Source: Caulobacterales bacterium (GTDB lineage Bacteria > Pseudomonadota > Alphaproteobacteria > Caulobacterales > Parvularculaceae). From it: a stretch of DNA of 64,000 bases. The notes beneath the pieces were generated by a model that worked only from the letters and a program-made list of their open reading frames with translations, was not told the origin of the DNA and did not search any database. Positions within the stretch are counted from its first letter, which is position 1; the number at the start of each line of letters is the position of its first letter. Made by a program: the position numbers and the translations under genes. Location: NCBI GenBank assembly GCA_020638525.1, contig JACKIL010000001.1, forward strand, positions 1 to 64,000, read 5' to 3'. Below are positions 9,449 to 18,310 of this stretch, piece by piece.

Positions 9449-11314
9449 ATGAAACGATGTGTTCATCAGGGGCGAGGAGGGGGGATGAACTTCGCCAACA
9501 TGTCACGGTTCCTCTTCGCCGGGAAACGGAACCACCCTGAGGCGACAGACAATACTATTTCGGGGGCTCAATTATTTTCACTGATTGAAGGACACAATCG
9601 CTGGTTCCGCAATTTCACCGATTTTGCCCTTCCGTTAATAGAAGAGGGTCTGAAGAAGGGCGAGCTTCCTCTGTTTGACTTATGGGATGGAAATAAAGCC
9701 ATTTTAGACAAATTTGACCAAATATGTCGACGACCGGTAGATTATTGGGAGCTGCTTGAGCAAAATCAGCATGCGCGGACATTTGAATCTATTCTGAGTG
9801 ATTATATACAATTATTTGAGGATAATGAACAAATACCAATAGAAGATAGGAGCGGGCGCGTTGATTGCGACGAGCTCGCCGTTGAAATCGATATATCGGA
9901 TTTTGCATGGCCCCGTGGAGGAGAGACCGAATACAGCCACCGTGAACACTTGGATGAAGATGATTGGATCGACTTGATCGTGATATATCGTTCCCTTCAT
10001 ATCGCCCCCCTTGCAAGATTAAAATCGCTTTCGCTCATATCGGCGCATGCTCGAGGATACGACGCCCCGTCGGCGCGGGGTTTCGCTGCATGGGTGCGTG
10101 GTAATAGGCAAAGTAAAAAGCCCATAAACAAGGATGCAATTATTGTTTGTAGATTTAATATTGCTAGCACAAGATTGAATATTGAAGAAATTTATTCTGA
10201 GAATATTTCATTCTATTGCTTCGCCCCGGAGGGGTTGAAATCTGTGCGCACGACGTTCAGTAGCAGCCTTCATCAATGCTCCACTAGAATTGCTCGTAAA
10301 TACAGTGATAACCATTGGTCTGTTTTGACAGCAAAATTTGAAATAATAGGTGAAGCATACTCCGTCGATGTTGATGTCGATGGGGGTAATTTTATTGGGC
10401 ACAAATCAAGTATTGGATTCCTTAATATTAAGAACACTTCAAGGTGTTTAATTGCCGACAGCCAAATCTATCGGATCTTCTGCGAAGGAAATCGGGAGCT
10501 TACTCTAGTACTCCAAAATACAAATGTGACACACTCTGATTGGTCTGAGACGCACTTCGACTATGGAGACCTCAAAGGGGCAAAGCTTCAAGATTCTGTT
10601 TGGCGGCCAAGCGTGAGCCTCAAAAATGTCAACTTTGAGGGCGCCGACCTCACCGGAGCTGCAGGATTGATGCTCGATGGGAACAACATACGCAACGTCA
10701 ATTTTGGGCCGCATGCGGATATTCCGTGGCTCAACGTTATGCGCATGTTTACTGGCGGTGCCATGTTTTTCAATCTATTTTTGTTGGGGGCCTTTTTTGT
10801 TCCGTTGGTGGGTAAGACCTTGGCGTTTGTGTCACTTGGGCAAGCGCAGAAAGTCAGCTCAGTAGACGCGGCGATTTCACGTTATTGTATCGCTCCGGAT
10901 GTAGATTGCGTCGAGAATAGCCTGATCTTCTCAATTTTCGGGGGCGGTGAAGGATTGCTCGTGTTGGGAGTCTCTATCTTCCTGTTTCTCTACAATTTGA
11001 ATAGGTTCCGCATTACACGAATTGCGACCAGGCTACGCGAGGATCAGGAACTCTCCGGACACGCGCCGTGGCTAGTCGATGACCGCAGCTTCATTACTCG
11101 CCCGAGATTTATTCCACGGTTCGTTTGGCGATGGATTGAGAAGTCCAACTTAGATAGCCGCATCGCACAGTTTCAGCCACTGGGAAACTATCGTTCATAC
11201 GGATGGATGATAAAGCACGCGAAGGCAGCGGGCGTTCTCGCAGGTGTTGCGACTGTTGTGGCGATTTTTCATCTTTATCAGTGGCTCAAGGGTAGCATCG
11301 TTTACATAAACTAA
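9449..11314 (+). CDS. pentapeptide-type membrane protein, unknown function
   Basis: 621 residues from the ATG at 9449, chosen because AGGAG lies eight bases upstream; the frame extends further left but there overlaps the lipase gene. The first 360 residues are polar and unassigned. Around 364-417 are pentapeptide-like units (ADLTGA, NVNFEGA, KGAKLQD). Three hydrophobic segments follow at about 436-462, 493-516 and 595-612, so the C terminus is membrane-embedded. The middle (roughly 10120-10500) is strikingly AT-rich compared with everything else in the window, a sign of foreign origin. The next small membrane-protein gene starts 18 bp later. Confidence 0.6.
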   Translation: MKRCVHQGRGGGMNFANMSRFLFAGKRNHPEATDNTISGAQLFSLIEGHNRWFRNFTDFALPLIEEGLKKGELPLFDLWDGNKAILDKFDQICRRPVDYWELLEQNQHARTFESILSDYIQLFEDNEQIPIEDRSGRVDCDELAVEIDISDFAWPRGGETEYSHREHLDEDDWIDLIVIYRSLHIAPLARLKSLSLISAHARGYDAPSARGFAAWVRGNRQSKKPINKDAIIVCRFNIASTRLNIEEIYSENISFYCFAPEGLKSVRTTFSSSLHQCSTRIARKYSDNHWSVLTAKFEIIGEAYSVDVDVDGGNFIGHKSSIGFLNIKNTSRCLIADSQIYRIFCEGNRELTLVLQNTNVTHSDWSETHFDYGDLKGAKLQDSVWRPSVSLKNVNFEGADLTGAAGLMLDGNNIRNVNFGPHADIPWLNVMRMFTGGAMFFNLFLLGAFFVPLVGKTLAFVSLGQAQKVSSVDAAISRYCIAPDVDCVENSLIFSIFGGGEGLLVLGVSIFLFLYNLNRFRITRIATRLREDQELSGHAPWLVDDRSFITRPRFIPRFVWRWIEKSNLDSRIAQFQPLGNYRSYGWMIKHAKAAGVLAGVATVVAIFHLYQWLKGSIVYIN

Positions 11315-11332
11315 GGTGCTGAAGATCGTCCG

Positions 11333-11887
11333 ATGAATAGCAATGAGTGGGCCGAAAGAATTGCACGCCAGAAAGGGTTGGCGGGGTTGTCGGCGGTGGT
11401 GATAACCATCGTTGTGTTCTTGCTGCCTATTGGAGCGCCGTTCGTGATTTCTTTGGGGCGAGCTATCCAGTACCCAGAACAGATACACGGACAATTTATT
11501 AAAGCATTCGACGGCCCTTGGTTCAGGGCTGTCATCTTTTCAGACAGTGTCAGCAGAGAGGACCTCTGCGGCTCCGCCCGCTATGACAAGATTCGAGAGC
11601 CAACGGTGGTCGCAATAAAGCGGCAATGGAATACAAAGATTCGATTGCGTAATGTACAGATGACAAGCGCAGATGAAGAAGAAAAGAAACACGAGCTCCG
11701 ACTATTGAGGGAAATGGTGGTCTGCCGTCAGTTTTCCTGCGAAAAGAGATATGATAGGCATTCATGGCTGGGAGATTTTGTGGGGGAGTGCAAGATTTTG
11801 GACCCAGATCCTCTTGCCGAAAATACGTTAGACTTGAATTCTGAAGTGATCCGGTTGGGGATAGGGGCGGCACGCACGGGCGATTAG
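11333..11887 (+). CDS. small single-pass membrane protein, unknown
   Basis: 184 residues with one strong hydrophobic segment (about 17-42), then a polar domain with four cysteines (LCG, VVCRQFSCEK, GECK). It starts 18 bp after the preceding pentapeptide-type gene, so the pair is likely cotranscribed. I do not recognise a family. If the lipase is toxic, these two membrane proteins would be natural candidates for protection or export, but nothing in the sequence proves that. Confidence 0.5.
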   Translation: MNSNEWAERIARQKGLAGLSAVVITIVVFLLPIGAPFVISLGRAIQYPEQIHGQFIKAFDGPWFRAVIFSDSVSREDLCGSARYDKIREPTVVAIKRQWNTKIRLRNVQMTSADEEEKKHELRLLREMVVCRQFSCEKRYDRHSWLGDFVGECKILDPDPLAENTLDLNSEVIRLGIGAARTGD

Positions 11888-12506
11888 AAGGGAGAACTCT
11901 GGAGCTGGCGCACTGCCGGGTCATCTTTTTGAGACCCAATGTCTGCTGAACAATTCTGGCCCTGTATTCCGACTTTTCGCCATTTTGGGTCTGCGCGACC
12001 ACTCGTTCGGGAGATCGGCTGACATGCAATGGCTTTTTGGGCGTAGAGGAACGGAAGACGTTGATGCGGATGATGCCGCTTGCGCAATTCCTGCAGACAA
12101 CAACTGGCGCAGTTCAGGCGAAATCAGCAAACTCGGCCCCGCAGAGGATTATCCTAAAGAAAGACCCTGCGGCCAAAACTCCTGCAATGACCTGCCTGCC
12201 CCTTGTGACCGTCTCGGGTGCTGGAGGAGGCCGGCTGGTTGGATAGGACGCAGGGAAGCGCCTCCGCCAATGCCGAAGCAGCCTTCGCTCGACATCGGAA
12301 TGCTTCTAGTGGCTTTCGCCGCGTTGGCGATCATCGTCGGTCTCATCGCGTACTTCGCTGGCTATGGCGCACGCCACTGATACTGAAATGCGAAGGCAAT
12401 CGCGCTGCGAACCAATAATTTCTTTTCGCCCGTGAGGAAGTGGCGGGGCATCTGCAATCCCAAACTCCTGTCGAATGAAATGGCCGATCTGAGACCCGCT
12501 TGCGGG
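11888..12506. other. 619-bp stretch without a confident gene
   Basis: Apart from the possible short membrane peptide at 12270, no frame here shows both a plausible start and protein-like composition. Overlapping short frames on both strands suggest decayed sequence between the island genes and the tRNA. Confidence 0.4.
12270..12380 (+). CDS. possible 36-residue membrane peptide
   Basis: The frame has a short polar start (MPKQPSLD) and one transmembrane segment rich in Ala, Ile, Leu and Val, then a short basic tail. The same frame is open upstream to 11985, but that part does not look like protein. A GGGAAG lies 11 bases before the ATG, at the far limit for a ribosome site. Confidence 0.25.
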   Translation: MPKQPSLDIGMLLVAFAALAIIVGLIAYFAGYGARH

Positions 12507-12671
12507 TTATTCGTCTCTCGCCTTCTTGGGCGGCGGCGCCTTCGCTTCCTTGAAGATTTCTTGCGTAGGCATCATCCCCACCGCGCGCACCTTTGAGCGT
12601 CGCGCCTCCGGGCAGAGCACAGCCGCACATAGCGTGGCCTCACTCAACTGCGGCGCCGCCGTCTTTTTCAA
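12507..12671 (-). CDS. possible 54-residue protein or gene remnant
   Basis: The minus strand reads through a frame of protein-like composition ending in PTQEIFKEAKAPPPKKARDE, with two cysteines earlier (ATLCAAVLCPEA). The only start codon I see is TTG at 12671, and no ribosome site fits it well. The frame stays open upstream nearly to the tRNA gene, so the true start may be lost. A short hairpin (12494-12507) abuts the stop. It may be a truncated gene at the island boundary. Confidence 0.3.
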   Translation of the reverse strand: MKKTAAPQLSEATLCAAVLCPEARRSKVRAVGMMPTQEIFKEAKAPPPKKARDE

Positions 12672-12834
12672 AGCAAGCGTGCTGAGATCCTTTTGTGCTT
12701 CATTCGTCAGCTGGGGAAAATTCGAAATCGGATGACTGGGCGGGAAAGTAGTGATTGCTATTTGATTGCTGGCGTTATGAAGTGGAAAAAGGATGTGGTG
12801 ACCGCCTACTATCTTATTGATATCAAGTCGAAAA

Positions 12835-12909
12835 TGGTGGGCGCGACAGGGATTGAACCTGTGACCCCTACGGTGTGAACGTAGTGCTCTCCCGCTGAGC
12901 TACGCGCCC
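12835..12909 (-). tRNA. tRNA-Val (anticodon CAC)
   Basis: 75 nt including the encoded CCA. The acceptor stem GGGCGCG pairs with CGCGCCC. The D arm is GCTCAGCGGGAGAGC. The anticodon stem CTACG/CGTAG encloses the loop TTCACAC, giving anticodon CAC, which reads GTG. The T arm is CAGGTTCAATCCCTG. The 3' end faces the accessory region at lower coordinates, the usual arrangement when an island has integrated at a tRNA 3' end. Confidence 0.95.
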
Positions 12910-12921
12910 TTTTCCCAAGCT

Positions 12922-12943
12922 GGCTCGGGCGTTCGCCTGAGCC
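12922..12943. terminator. hairpin between kinase gene and tRNA
   Basis: GGCTCGGGC and GCCTGAGCC form a nine-pair stem with one wobble around the loop GTTC. It lies downstream of the minus-strand kinase gene and upstream of the tRNA. No strong T-run follows, so termination is only a possibility. Confidence 0.35.
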
Positions 12944-13017
12944 GGGGAAGGGAGGGCATGTCATAGCCGGCGCGCGCCGTGCGTCAAGCGTGATCGCCGG
13001 AAATCTGGGAGTGCTTG

Positions 13018-14208
13018 TCAGGACGCCCTGGCGTCTGCGCCCTTCCGCGGGGTACGGGCGGGGCTCGCGATGACGCGGCTTTTCGGGATGACGAAAACCG
13101 CACGGGTCCCGGCGCCGGGCGCTGAATCGAGCCGGAATTCCGCGCTATGCGCCGCGGCGATCGCTTGCACGAGCGGCAGGCCGAGGCCGAGGCCCTCTTT
13201 CGAACGCTTGAGCGACATATCCATCTGGGCGAAGGGCTGACGCAGCGAGTCGATCTTGTCGGCGGCGATGCCGGGGCCGTTGTCCTTGACGAGGATGGCG
13301 ATCCGGCCGTCGGGCGTTTCGCCCGCGCCGACGACGACCTTGACGCCGCGCTGTGAAAACTTCACCGAATTTTCAAGCAGCTTGGTGATGGCGCGCGCGA
13401 CGAGCGAGCGGTCGCAGCAAAGCTCCTGCTCGCGGTTCTGAAGCAGGATGCTGAGATCGGCCTCGGCGAGCGCTGCGGCTTTGGCGACAGAGCCCGCGGC
13501 GAGATCGATGATCTCGCCGATCGTGCAGTCGACTTCGTTAATGGTGATCGGGTCTGACTGCGCCTCGGAAGCGAGCAGCATGTCCGACACCGAATTCAGC
13601 AGGCGTTTGCCGCCTTCGACGATATATTCCGCATAGTCCTGATGCAGATGATCGTTCTCGCGCTCGAACTGCTCGCTCAAGATCTGCCCGAAACCAATGA
13701 TGGCGTTGAGCGGCGTTCTGAGCTCATGGCTCATGATGGACATCAGAGAATCTTTGAACCGTGCGCCCGCCTCGGCCTGGTCGCGCGCGACGCGCAGCTC
13801 GGCCTGGTCTTCGCTGGCTTTAAGGACGAAGCGAACGGCGTGGCTGAACAAGGTCCAGTTGATCGGCTTGGCGACGAAGGATGTCGCGCCGGCCGCGAAG
13901 GCTTCATCGACGGCTTCGCTGTGATCGCTCGAGGTGATGACGATGACCGGCGTATCGGCGAGCGCCGCTGACTTGCGGATCTCGCGCGTCAGCGCATAGC
14001 CGTTCATATGCGGCATATCGAGATCGGAGATAACGAGGTTGACGTCGTCCCGCTTGAGGGCCTCCAGCGCCTGCGCTCCGTCCGGGGTCAGCGTCACCTG
14101 ATATCCGGCCTCGGCGAGCTTTGCGGCCGCCAGCTCGCGCATGATCGGATCGTCATCCACGAAGAGGATGCGAATCTTCTTCCGCACGCTTGCGAGGTCC
14201 TCGGTCAC
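13018..14208 (-). CDS. soluble receiver-histidine kinase hybrid
   Basis: 396 residues, GTG start, no transmembrane segment. An N-terminal receiver (about 12-128) has acidic cluster DDD at 18-20, phospho-acceptor D62 in SDLDMP and conserved Lys in VAKP near 114. A linker then leads to HisKA with H161 in SHELRTPLNAI and a HATPase domain with N box, DNGPGI and GLGLGLPL. Receiver-first kinases take phosphate from another kinase or are modulated by it. The partner may be the divergently transcribed hybrid kinase 146 bp away, though that is inference. Phosphotransfer chemistry is certain from motifs; the signal is unknown. Confidence 0.88.
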   Translation of the reverse strand: MTEDLASVRKKIRILFVDDDPIMRELAAAKLAEAGYQVTLTPDGAQALEALKRDDVNLVISDLDMPHMNGYALTREIRKSAALADTPVIVITSSDHSEAVDEAFAAGATSFVAKPINWTLFSHAVRFVLKASEDQAELRVARDQAEAGARFKDSLMSIMSHELRTPLNAIIGFGQILSEQFERENDHLHQDYAEYIVEGGKRLLNSVSDMLLASEAQSDPITINEVDCTIGEIIDLAAGSVAKAAALAEADLSILLQNREQELCCDRSLVARAITKLLENSVKFSQRGVKVVVGAGETPDGRIAILVKDNGPGIAADKIDSLRQPFAQMDMSLKRSKEGLGLGLPLVQAIAAAHSAEFRLDSAPGAGTRAVFVIPKSRVIASPARTPRKGADARAS

Positions 14209-14354
14209 GGGCCTTTAAAATTCCTTAATTGAGACGAGGACTATGTGACGAAAGTATTAAGAAGTGATTTCGCGCTGCGCCGCATAGTCAACAGGATATT
14301 AAGTAAAATGATTCTAGTCTCAGTGAAGGATCATCTTTTGTTCAGAAAAACCGC

Positions 14355-17135
14355 GTGTCGCCCAAAAACGAGACCCTCCGCAGCCGCCTGACGACGCTCG
14401 TCATTGTCGCCATTTTCGGCGCGGTCGGCATCGTGACCGCCACGTCCGTCTGGCGGGAGATCGTCCAGTATGGGGCGACCAAGACGGCCGAACTCGGCGC
14501 GACCGCCCGGGTGTTCTCCGCCGCCATCGCCCCGGCCGTCGCCCGGCGAGACGCCGAGCCGGCCCAAGCGGCCCTCGAAACTGTGAGCCGCATGCCCGAC
14601 ATGGACCGGGTCTGGGTCGAGCTTGCAGACGGCGAGGTGCTTCTCGCGCTCGGCCGCGCCCCGGCTGTCGAGAAGGCGGAAGTCAACGAGCATGAATACG
14701 ATACGTTGATGGCGCTCAACGTCCTCATGACCAAGAAGGCGGTCGTGAAGGAGCCCATCCTTGAGAACGGCGCCGTCATCGGCTGGCTCTGGCTTCAGAA
14801 CGATGCGTCTTCGCTCTCCTCGCGCCTCGGCTCGCTGCTCTGGGACGCATTCGTCTCGGCCATCTTCGCCGGCGGCATCGGCGTTCTCATCGCCTTGCGG
14901 ATGCAGCGCGCCGTCACCCGCCCCATCGCCGCCTTGTCGGAAGTCATGGCGCAAGTGCGCGAGACCGGCGACTTCGGCAAGCGCGCGCCGCGCGAAAGCG
15001 ATGACGAAATCGGCGACCTTGTCGATTCCTTCAACGTCATGCTCAACCAGCTTCAGGAACGCGATGCGCGCCTGCTCGCCCACCAGCGCAACCTGAAACA
15101 GATTGTCGAGCGGCGCACCGCGGAACTCGAAAAGGCGAAGGAAGTCGCGGAAGCGGCGAACCTCGCAAAGTCGGAATTTCTTGCAACGATGAGCCATGAA
15201 ATCAGGACGCCGATGAACGGCATGCTGGTCATGGCCGAGCTGCTCAACAGCGCCGAACTCGCCCCGCGCCAGAAGCGCTACGCCGACGTCATCGCGAAAT
15301 CCGGCCAGAGCCTTCTCGCCATCATCAACGACATTCTGGATCTGTCGAAGATCGAAGCCGGCAAGCTTGAGCTTGAAAAAATTCCGGTGAGTCCGGTCGA
15401 CGTCATAAACGACGTTGTCGGACTATTCTGGGAGCGCGCTTCGTCGAAAGGCATCGACCTTACCGCGCATGTCGGCCCGAGCGTGCCGGAGATGATCGAG
15501 GGCGACCCGGTGCGCCTCAACCAGATCCTCTCGAACCTCGTCAACAATGCGCTGAAATTCACCGAGAAGGGCAATGTCGTCGTCTCGGCCAAGCGCAAGC
15601 GCGTGCCGGGGCAGGGCTGCATCATCGAATTCTCCGTGCAGGATACGGGCGTCGGCATTTCGACGGAAAAACAGGCGGCGATCTTCGAAGCCTTCTCGCA
15701 GGCTGACCAGTCGACGACGCGCAAGTTCGGCGGAACGGGGCTTGGCCTTGCAATCTGCCGGAGGCTCGCCGAAGCGATGGGCGGCGCAATCGGCGTCGCG
15801 AGCAAAGAGGGGGCGGGCTCGCGCTTCTTCTTCACCATTTCGACGAAGATCATCGAGCCGGCGAAGCCGCTGACGGGCCTGCGCACCGAAAAGCGCGCGA
15901 TCATCGCCATTGGCGGCACGGCGACGCCGCAGGTTCTCGCGCGTTATCTCGAAGAAGGGGGCGTTTCCGCCCAGATCGTCGAGGCGAGCAGCGCCATCGA
16001 CCTCTATATGCAGTATACGGATTTGATTTTCGCGGCGCCGGAGTTTCTCGACGCTTTCCACCAGGCCGCGCAGGGCGCACCCGAACAATGGGCGCCGGCG
16101 CGCATCTGCGTGTCGGAGCTTGGCGACAGCGGCGCAGACCGCCTCCTCGAGTCGGGCGTTGCGGAAGATCTTCTCATCAAGCCGCTCTCGCGCCATGACG
16201 TGATGGCGCAGATCGAGCGGATCATGTCCGGTGAGCTGCGCGGGGCGAGCGCGCTGCGTCAGATACCCTCGGCGAACGCATCGCTGCCGTCTTTCGCCGG
16301 CGCGCGCGTTCTTGCTGCTGACGACAGCCCTGTGAATTGCGAAGTCGTGAAGGAAGCGCTCGAACGCCTCGGTGCGAAGCCGACGATTGCAGAAGACGGC
16401 CGCAAGGCCGTGAACGCAGCGACGGAAGCCGAATTCGATCTCATCCTTATGGATTGCTCCATGCCGGAGATGGACGGTTTCGAGGCCGCGCGGGCGATCC
16501 GCCGGCTTGAAGCCGAAACCGGCCGCAAGCGCACGCCGATCATCGCTCTCACTGCTCATGTCGCCGCCGCCGCCAATGGCTGGCGCGAAGCCGGCATGGA
16601 CGGTTATCTGACGAAGCCTTTCACGATCGGTTCGCTTTCAATGGCGATGGCGGAGCATCTTCCCGCATCCGGCGTCATTCGCGTCGAAGCGCCTGCGCAA
16701 ACGCCTCAGCCCACGACAGCGCCAGCGCCGCAATCATCGCCTGCATCGGAAGAAGCCAAGGGCGCGCCGCCGGTCTTCGACTTCGCCGTGCTCGACAGCC
16801 TCGCTGAAATGCAGAGCGGGGCGAGCGATCTCGCTTCGCGCGCGCTCGCACTCTTCGAAACGCATTCGCAGGACGCAGCTCGCCGGCTCGCTGCAGCGTT
16901 GCACGGCGCCGACAATACTGAAATCAAATCTGCGGCGCACGCTTTGAAGTCGATGAGCCTCAATGTCGGCGCGCGCGCGCTTGCAAGCGCGGCCGGCGAT
17001 ATCGAACTCCTTGCGCGCGACGCGCCCCCGCGCGAGGCCTATGCGGAACTCAGAACGCGCGTGCGCGATGAATTCATCCGCACCCATGAAGCGCTTGTGG
17101 GCGTGAAAGAGAAATATTCGCGCAGCGCCGCCTGA
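14355..17135 (+). CDS. membrane hybrid histidine kinase with HAMP, two receiver-like parts and HPt
   Basis: 926 residues. Two transmembrane segments (about 15-35 and 160-180) bracket a small periplasmic sensor; then HAMP, a short coiled coil, HisKA with H281 in TMSHEIRTPMNG, HATPase with DTGVGI and GTGLGLAIC, a degenerate receiver-like region (about 515-625), a true receiver with D700 in LMDCSMPEMDG, a Pro/Ala-rich linker, and an HPt domain with H862 in AAHALKSMS. This BarA/ArcB-like chain can pass phosphate His-Asp-His to an outside regulator. The start is GTG; an upstream in-frame stop at 14304 leaves no earlier alternative. Confidence 0.9.
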   Translation: MSPKNETLRSRLTTLVIVAIFGAVGIVTATSVWREIVQYGATKTAELGATARVFSAAIAPAVARRDAEPAQAALETVSRMPDMDRVWVELADGEVLLALGRAPAVEKAEVNEHEYDTLMALNVLMTKKAVVKEPILENGAVIGWLWLQNDASSLSSRLGSLLWDAFVSAIFAGGIGVLIALRMQRAVTRPIAALSEVMAQVRETGDFGKRAPRESDDEIGDLVDSFNVMLNQLQERDARLLAHQRNLKQIVERRTAELEKAKEVAEAANLAKSEFLATMSHEIRTPMNGMLVMAELLNSAELAPRQKRYADVIAKSGQSLLAIINDILDLSKIEAGKLELEKIPVSPVDVINDVVGLFWERASSKGIDLTAHVGPSVPEMIEGDPVRLNQILSNLVNNALKFTEKGNVVVSAKRKRVPGQGCIIEFSVQDTGVGISTEKQAAIFEAFSQADQSTTRKFGGTGLGLAICRRLAEAMGGAIGVASKEGAGSRFFFTISTKIIEPAKPLTGLRTEKRAIIAIGGTATPQVLARYLEEGGVSAQIVEASSAIDLYMQYTDLIFAAPEFLDAFHQAAQGAPEQWAPARICVSELGDSGADRLLESGVAEDLLIKPLSRHDVMAQIERIMSGELRGASALRQIPSANASLPSFAGARVLAADDSPVNCEVVKEALERLGAKPTIAEDGRKAVNAATEAEFDLILMDCSMPEMDGFEAARAIRRLEAETGRKRTPIIALTAHVAAAANGWREAGMDGYLTKPFTIGSLSMAMAEHLPASGVIRVEAPAQTPQPTTAPAPQSSPASEEAKGAPPVFDFAVLDSLAEMQSGASDLASRALALFETHSQDAARRLAAALHGADNTEIKSAAHALKSMSLNVGARALASAAGDIELLARDAPPREAYAELRTRVRDEFIRTHEALVGVKEKYSRSAA

Positions 17136-17152
17136 AGCGCATCCGCCTGAAG

Positions 17153-17812
17153 TCAGTGCACGCGGATTGAAACGCGCACGCAGCCGATAATGCGCGGCTT
17201 GTCCTCAACAAAGATCGGCTTGTGCGACGGATCGAATGAAGACGGCTCGAGCCGTCCCGGATTCTTGCGCCAGCGACGCAGCATCGGGAAGCCCATCGGC
17301 GCGGCGAGACAGAAAGCGCCGTCCGCCGGGAGCCTGTCGGCATAGTCGATAACGACGAGCGTCTCGTTCGGGAAGGCGAGGTTCATCGCCTCGTCATTGA
17401 TGAAGAGGGCGAAGATCCGGTGCGAGCTTGTCGTCACCGGAATGTAGTCCTCCGCCAGCGCGTGCGGGTCAGTCGACGGGTCGTCGAGAAAGCGCACGGC
17501 GTCACGAAAGCCGAGGACCGGCGTGTGCTGGATCGGCCGGCGCAGATAGGCCGCGGCCGCGCCTTTGTCCCGCTCCGCCGCCGACCGCGCGCCCTCGGCG
17601 AGCCAGTCGAGCGGGGTCGAAAGCGCCTCCGCGAGCTTGGCGAGCATCATCCGCCGCGGGTCGTGAACGCCGCTTTCCCAGTTGGCGACGGCGGGCTGCG
17701 TCACGCCCACCCGCGCGGCGAGCGCCGCCTGGTTGAGGCCGGCCGCCTTTCGCGCCTGACGGATACGATCGCCAATCGAACTCAATCCGGACGGGAGCGC
17801 GTCATCGGGCAT
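17153..17812 (-). CDS. XRE-type repressor with S24-like C-terminal domain
   Basis: 219 residues from the ATG at 17812, preferred over an upstream TTG at 17824 because GAGG lies six bases before it. The N-terminal helix-turn-helix (about 12-70, QAALAARVGVTQPAVANWE) is XRE type. The C-terminal half resembles the LexA/CI S24 domain, but where active members have a Gly-Asp-Ser-Met motif this one reads INDEAM, so the catalytic Ser appears to be missing and self-cleavage is unlikely. A perfect inverted repeat sits just upstream of the ribosome site, suggesting autorepression. Targets other than itself are unknown. Confidence 0.8.
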   Translation of the reverse strand: MPDDALPSGLSSIGDRIRQARKAAGLNQAALAARVGVTQPAVANWESGVHDPRRMMLAKLAEALSTPLDWLAEGARSAAERDKGAAAAYLRRPIQHTPVLGFRDAVRFLDDPSTDPHALAEDYIPVTTSSHRIFALFINDEAMNLAFPNETLVVIDYADRLPADGAFCLAAPMGFPMLRRWRKNPGRLEPSSFDPSHKPIFVEDKPRIIGCVRVSIRVH

Positions 17813-17827
17813 TGTGAACCTCAAATT

Positions 17828-17844
17828 TATAAGGGAAACTTATA
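17828..17844. promoter_or_regulatory. operator-like inverted repeat
   Basis: TATAAG and CTTATA are exact inverted 6-mers separated by GGAAA, in an AT-rich patch 16 bp upstream of the XRE/S24-like repressor start. Spacing and location suit binding of a repressor dimer that silences its own gene. Confidence 0.5.
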
Positions 17845-18021
17845 TATCTGCACACGCAAGAGGTAAAGCGTTTTTGCAGTGCAGCAATTATGACAAGTCT
17901 TTAAAAGGGTTTTCGAGTAAACTAGCCGGTATCAAATTTTTACGAGACCGCTTGAAAAAATCAGGATCGCTTATATTCTCACCCTCCGTTGATCCACGAG
18001 TCTCAGCAATTGAGGGTATCG

Positions 18022-18222
18022 ATGTCTGACTTCTGCACGAATGAAGGAGCCCAGTATCTAGCGGATCGGATCAAGGACTTCTGGCGAAAGAAGGGCTACG
18101 AAGTCGAACTTGAGTCCCACCGCGAGGGGTTCGTCTCCACCATGCGTTCGGCGCGCACGGATCTCAGGAGCGATATGGTCAACGGCATGCCGCGCCGCAT
18201 CGCCGAAGCCGGCGCCGCCTAA
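18022..18222 (+). CDS. small conserved-looking protein, unknown
   Basis: 66 residues starting at ATG 18022 with GAGGG five bases upstream. The N-terminal part (ADRIKDFWRKKGYEVELES) looks like a helix followed by a strand. The middle reads STMRSARTDLRSDMVNGMP and the end is basic. Composition and codon use fit the core genome. I do not recognise a function. It stands alone between the repressor and gph. Confidence 0.6.
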   Translation: MSDFCTNEGAQYLADRIKDFWRKKGYEVELESHREGFVSTMRSARTDLRSDMVNGMPRRIAEAGAA

Positions 18223-18310
18223 ACAAGAACAATAATGATCTGAGGGGAGGAGCGCTGAAGCGCTCTTCGGAAGAAGGCAGGGTAGCAGGGGTGAGCGCCA
18301 GCCGGCCGTG

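Noticed and set aside
12693..12878. Short frame ending in VGATGIEPVTPTV
   Set aside because: That ending is the well-known false translation across a tRNA gene, here tRNA-Val.
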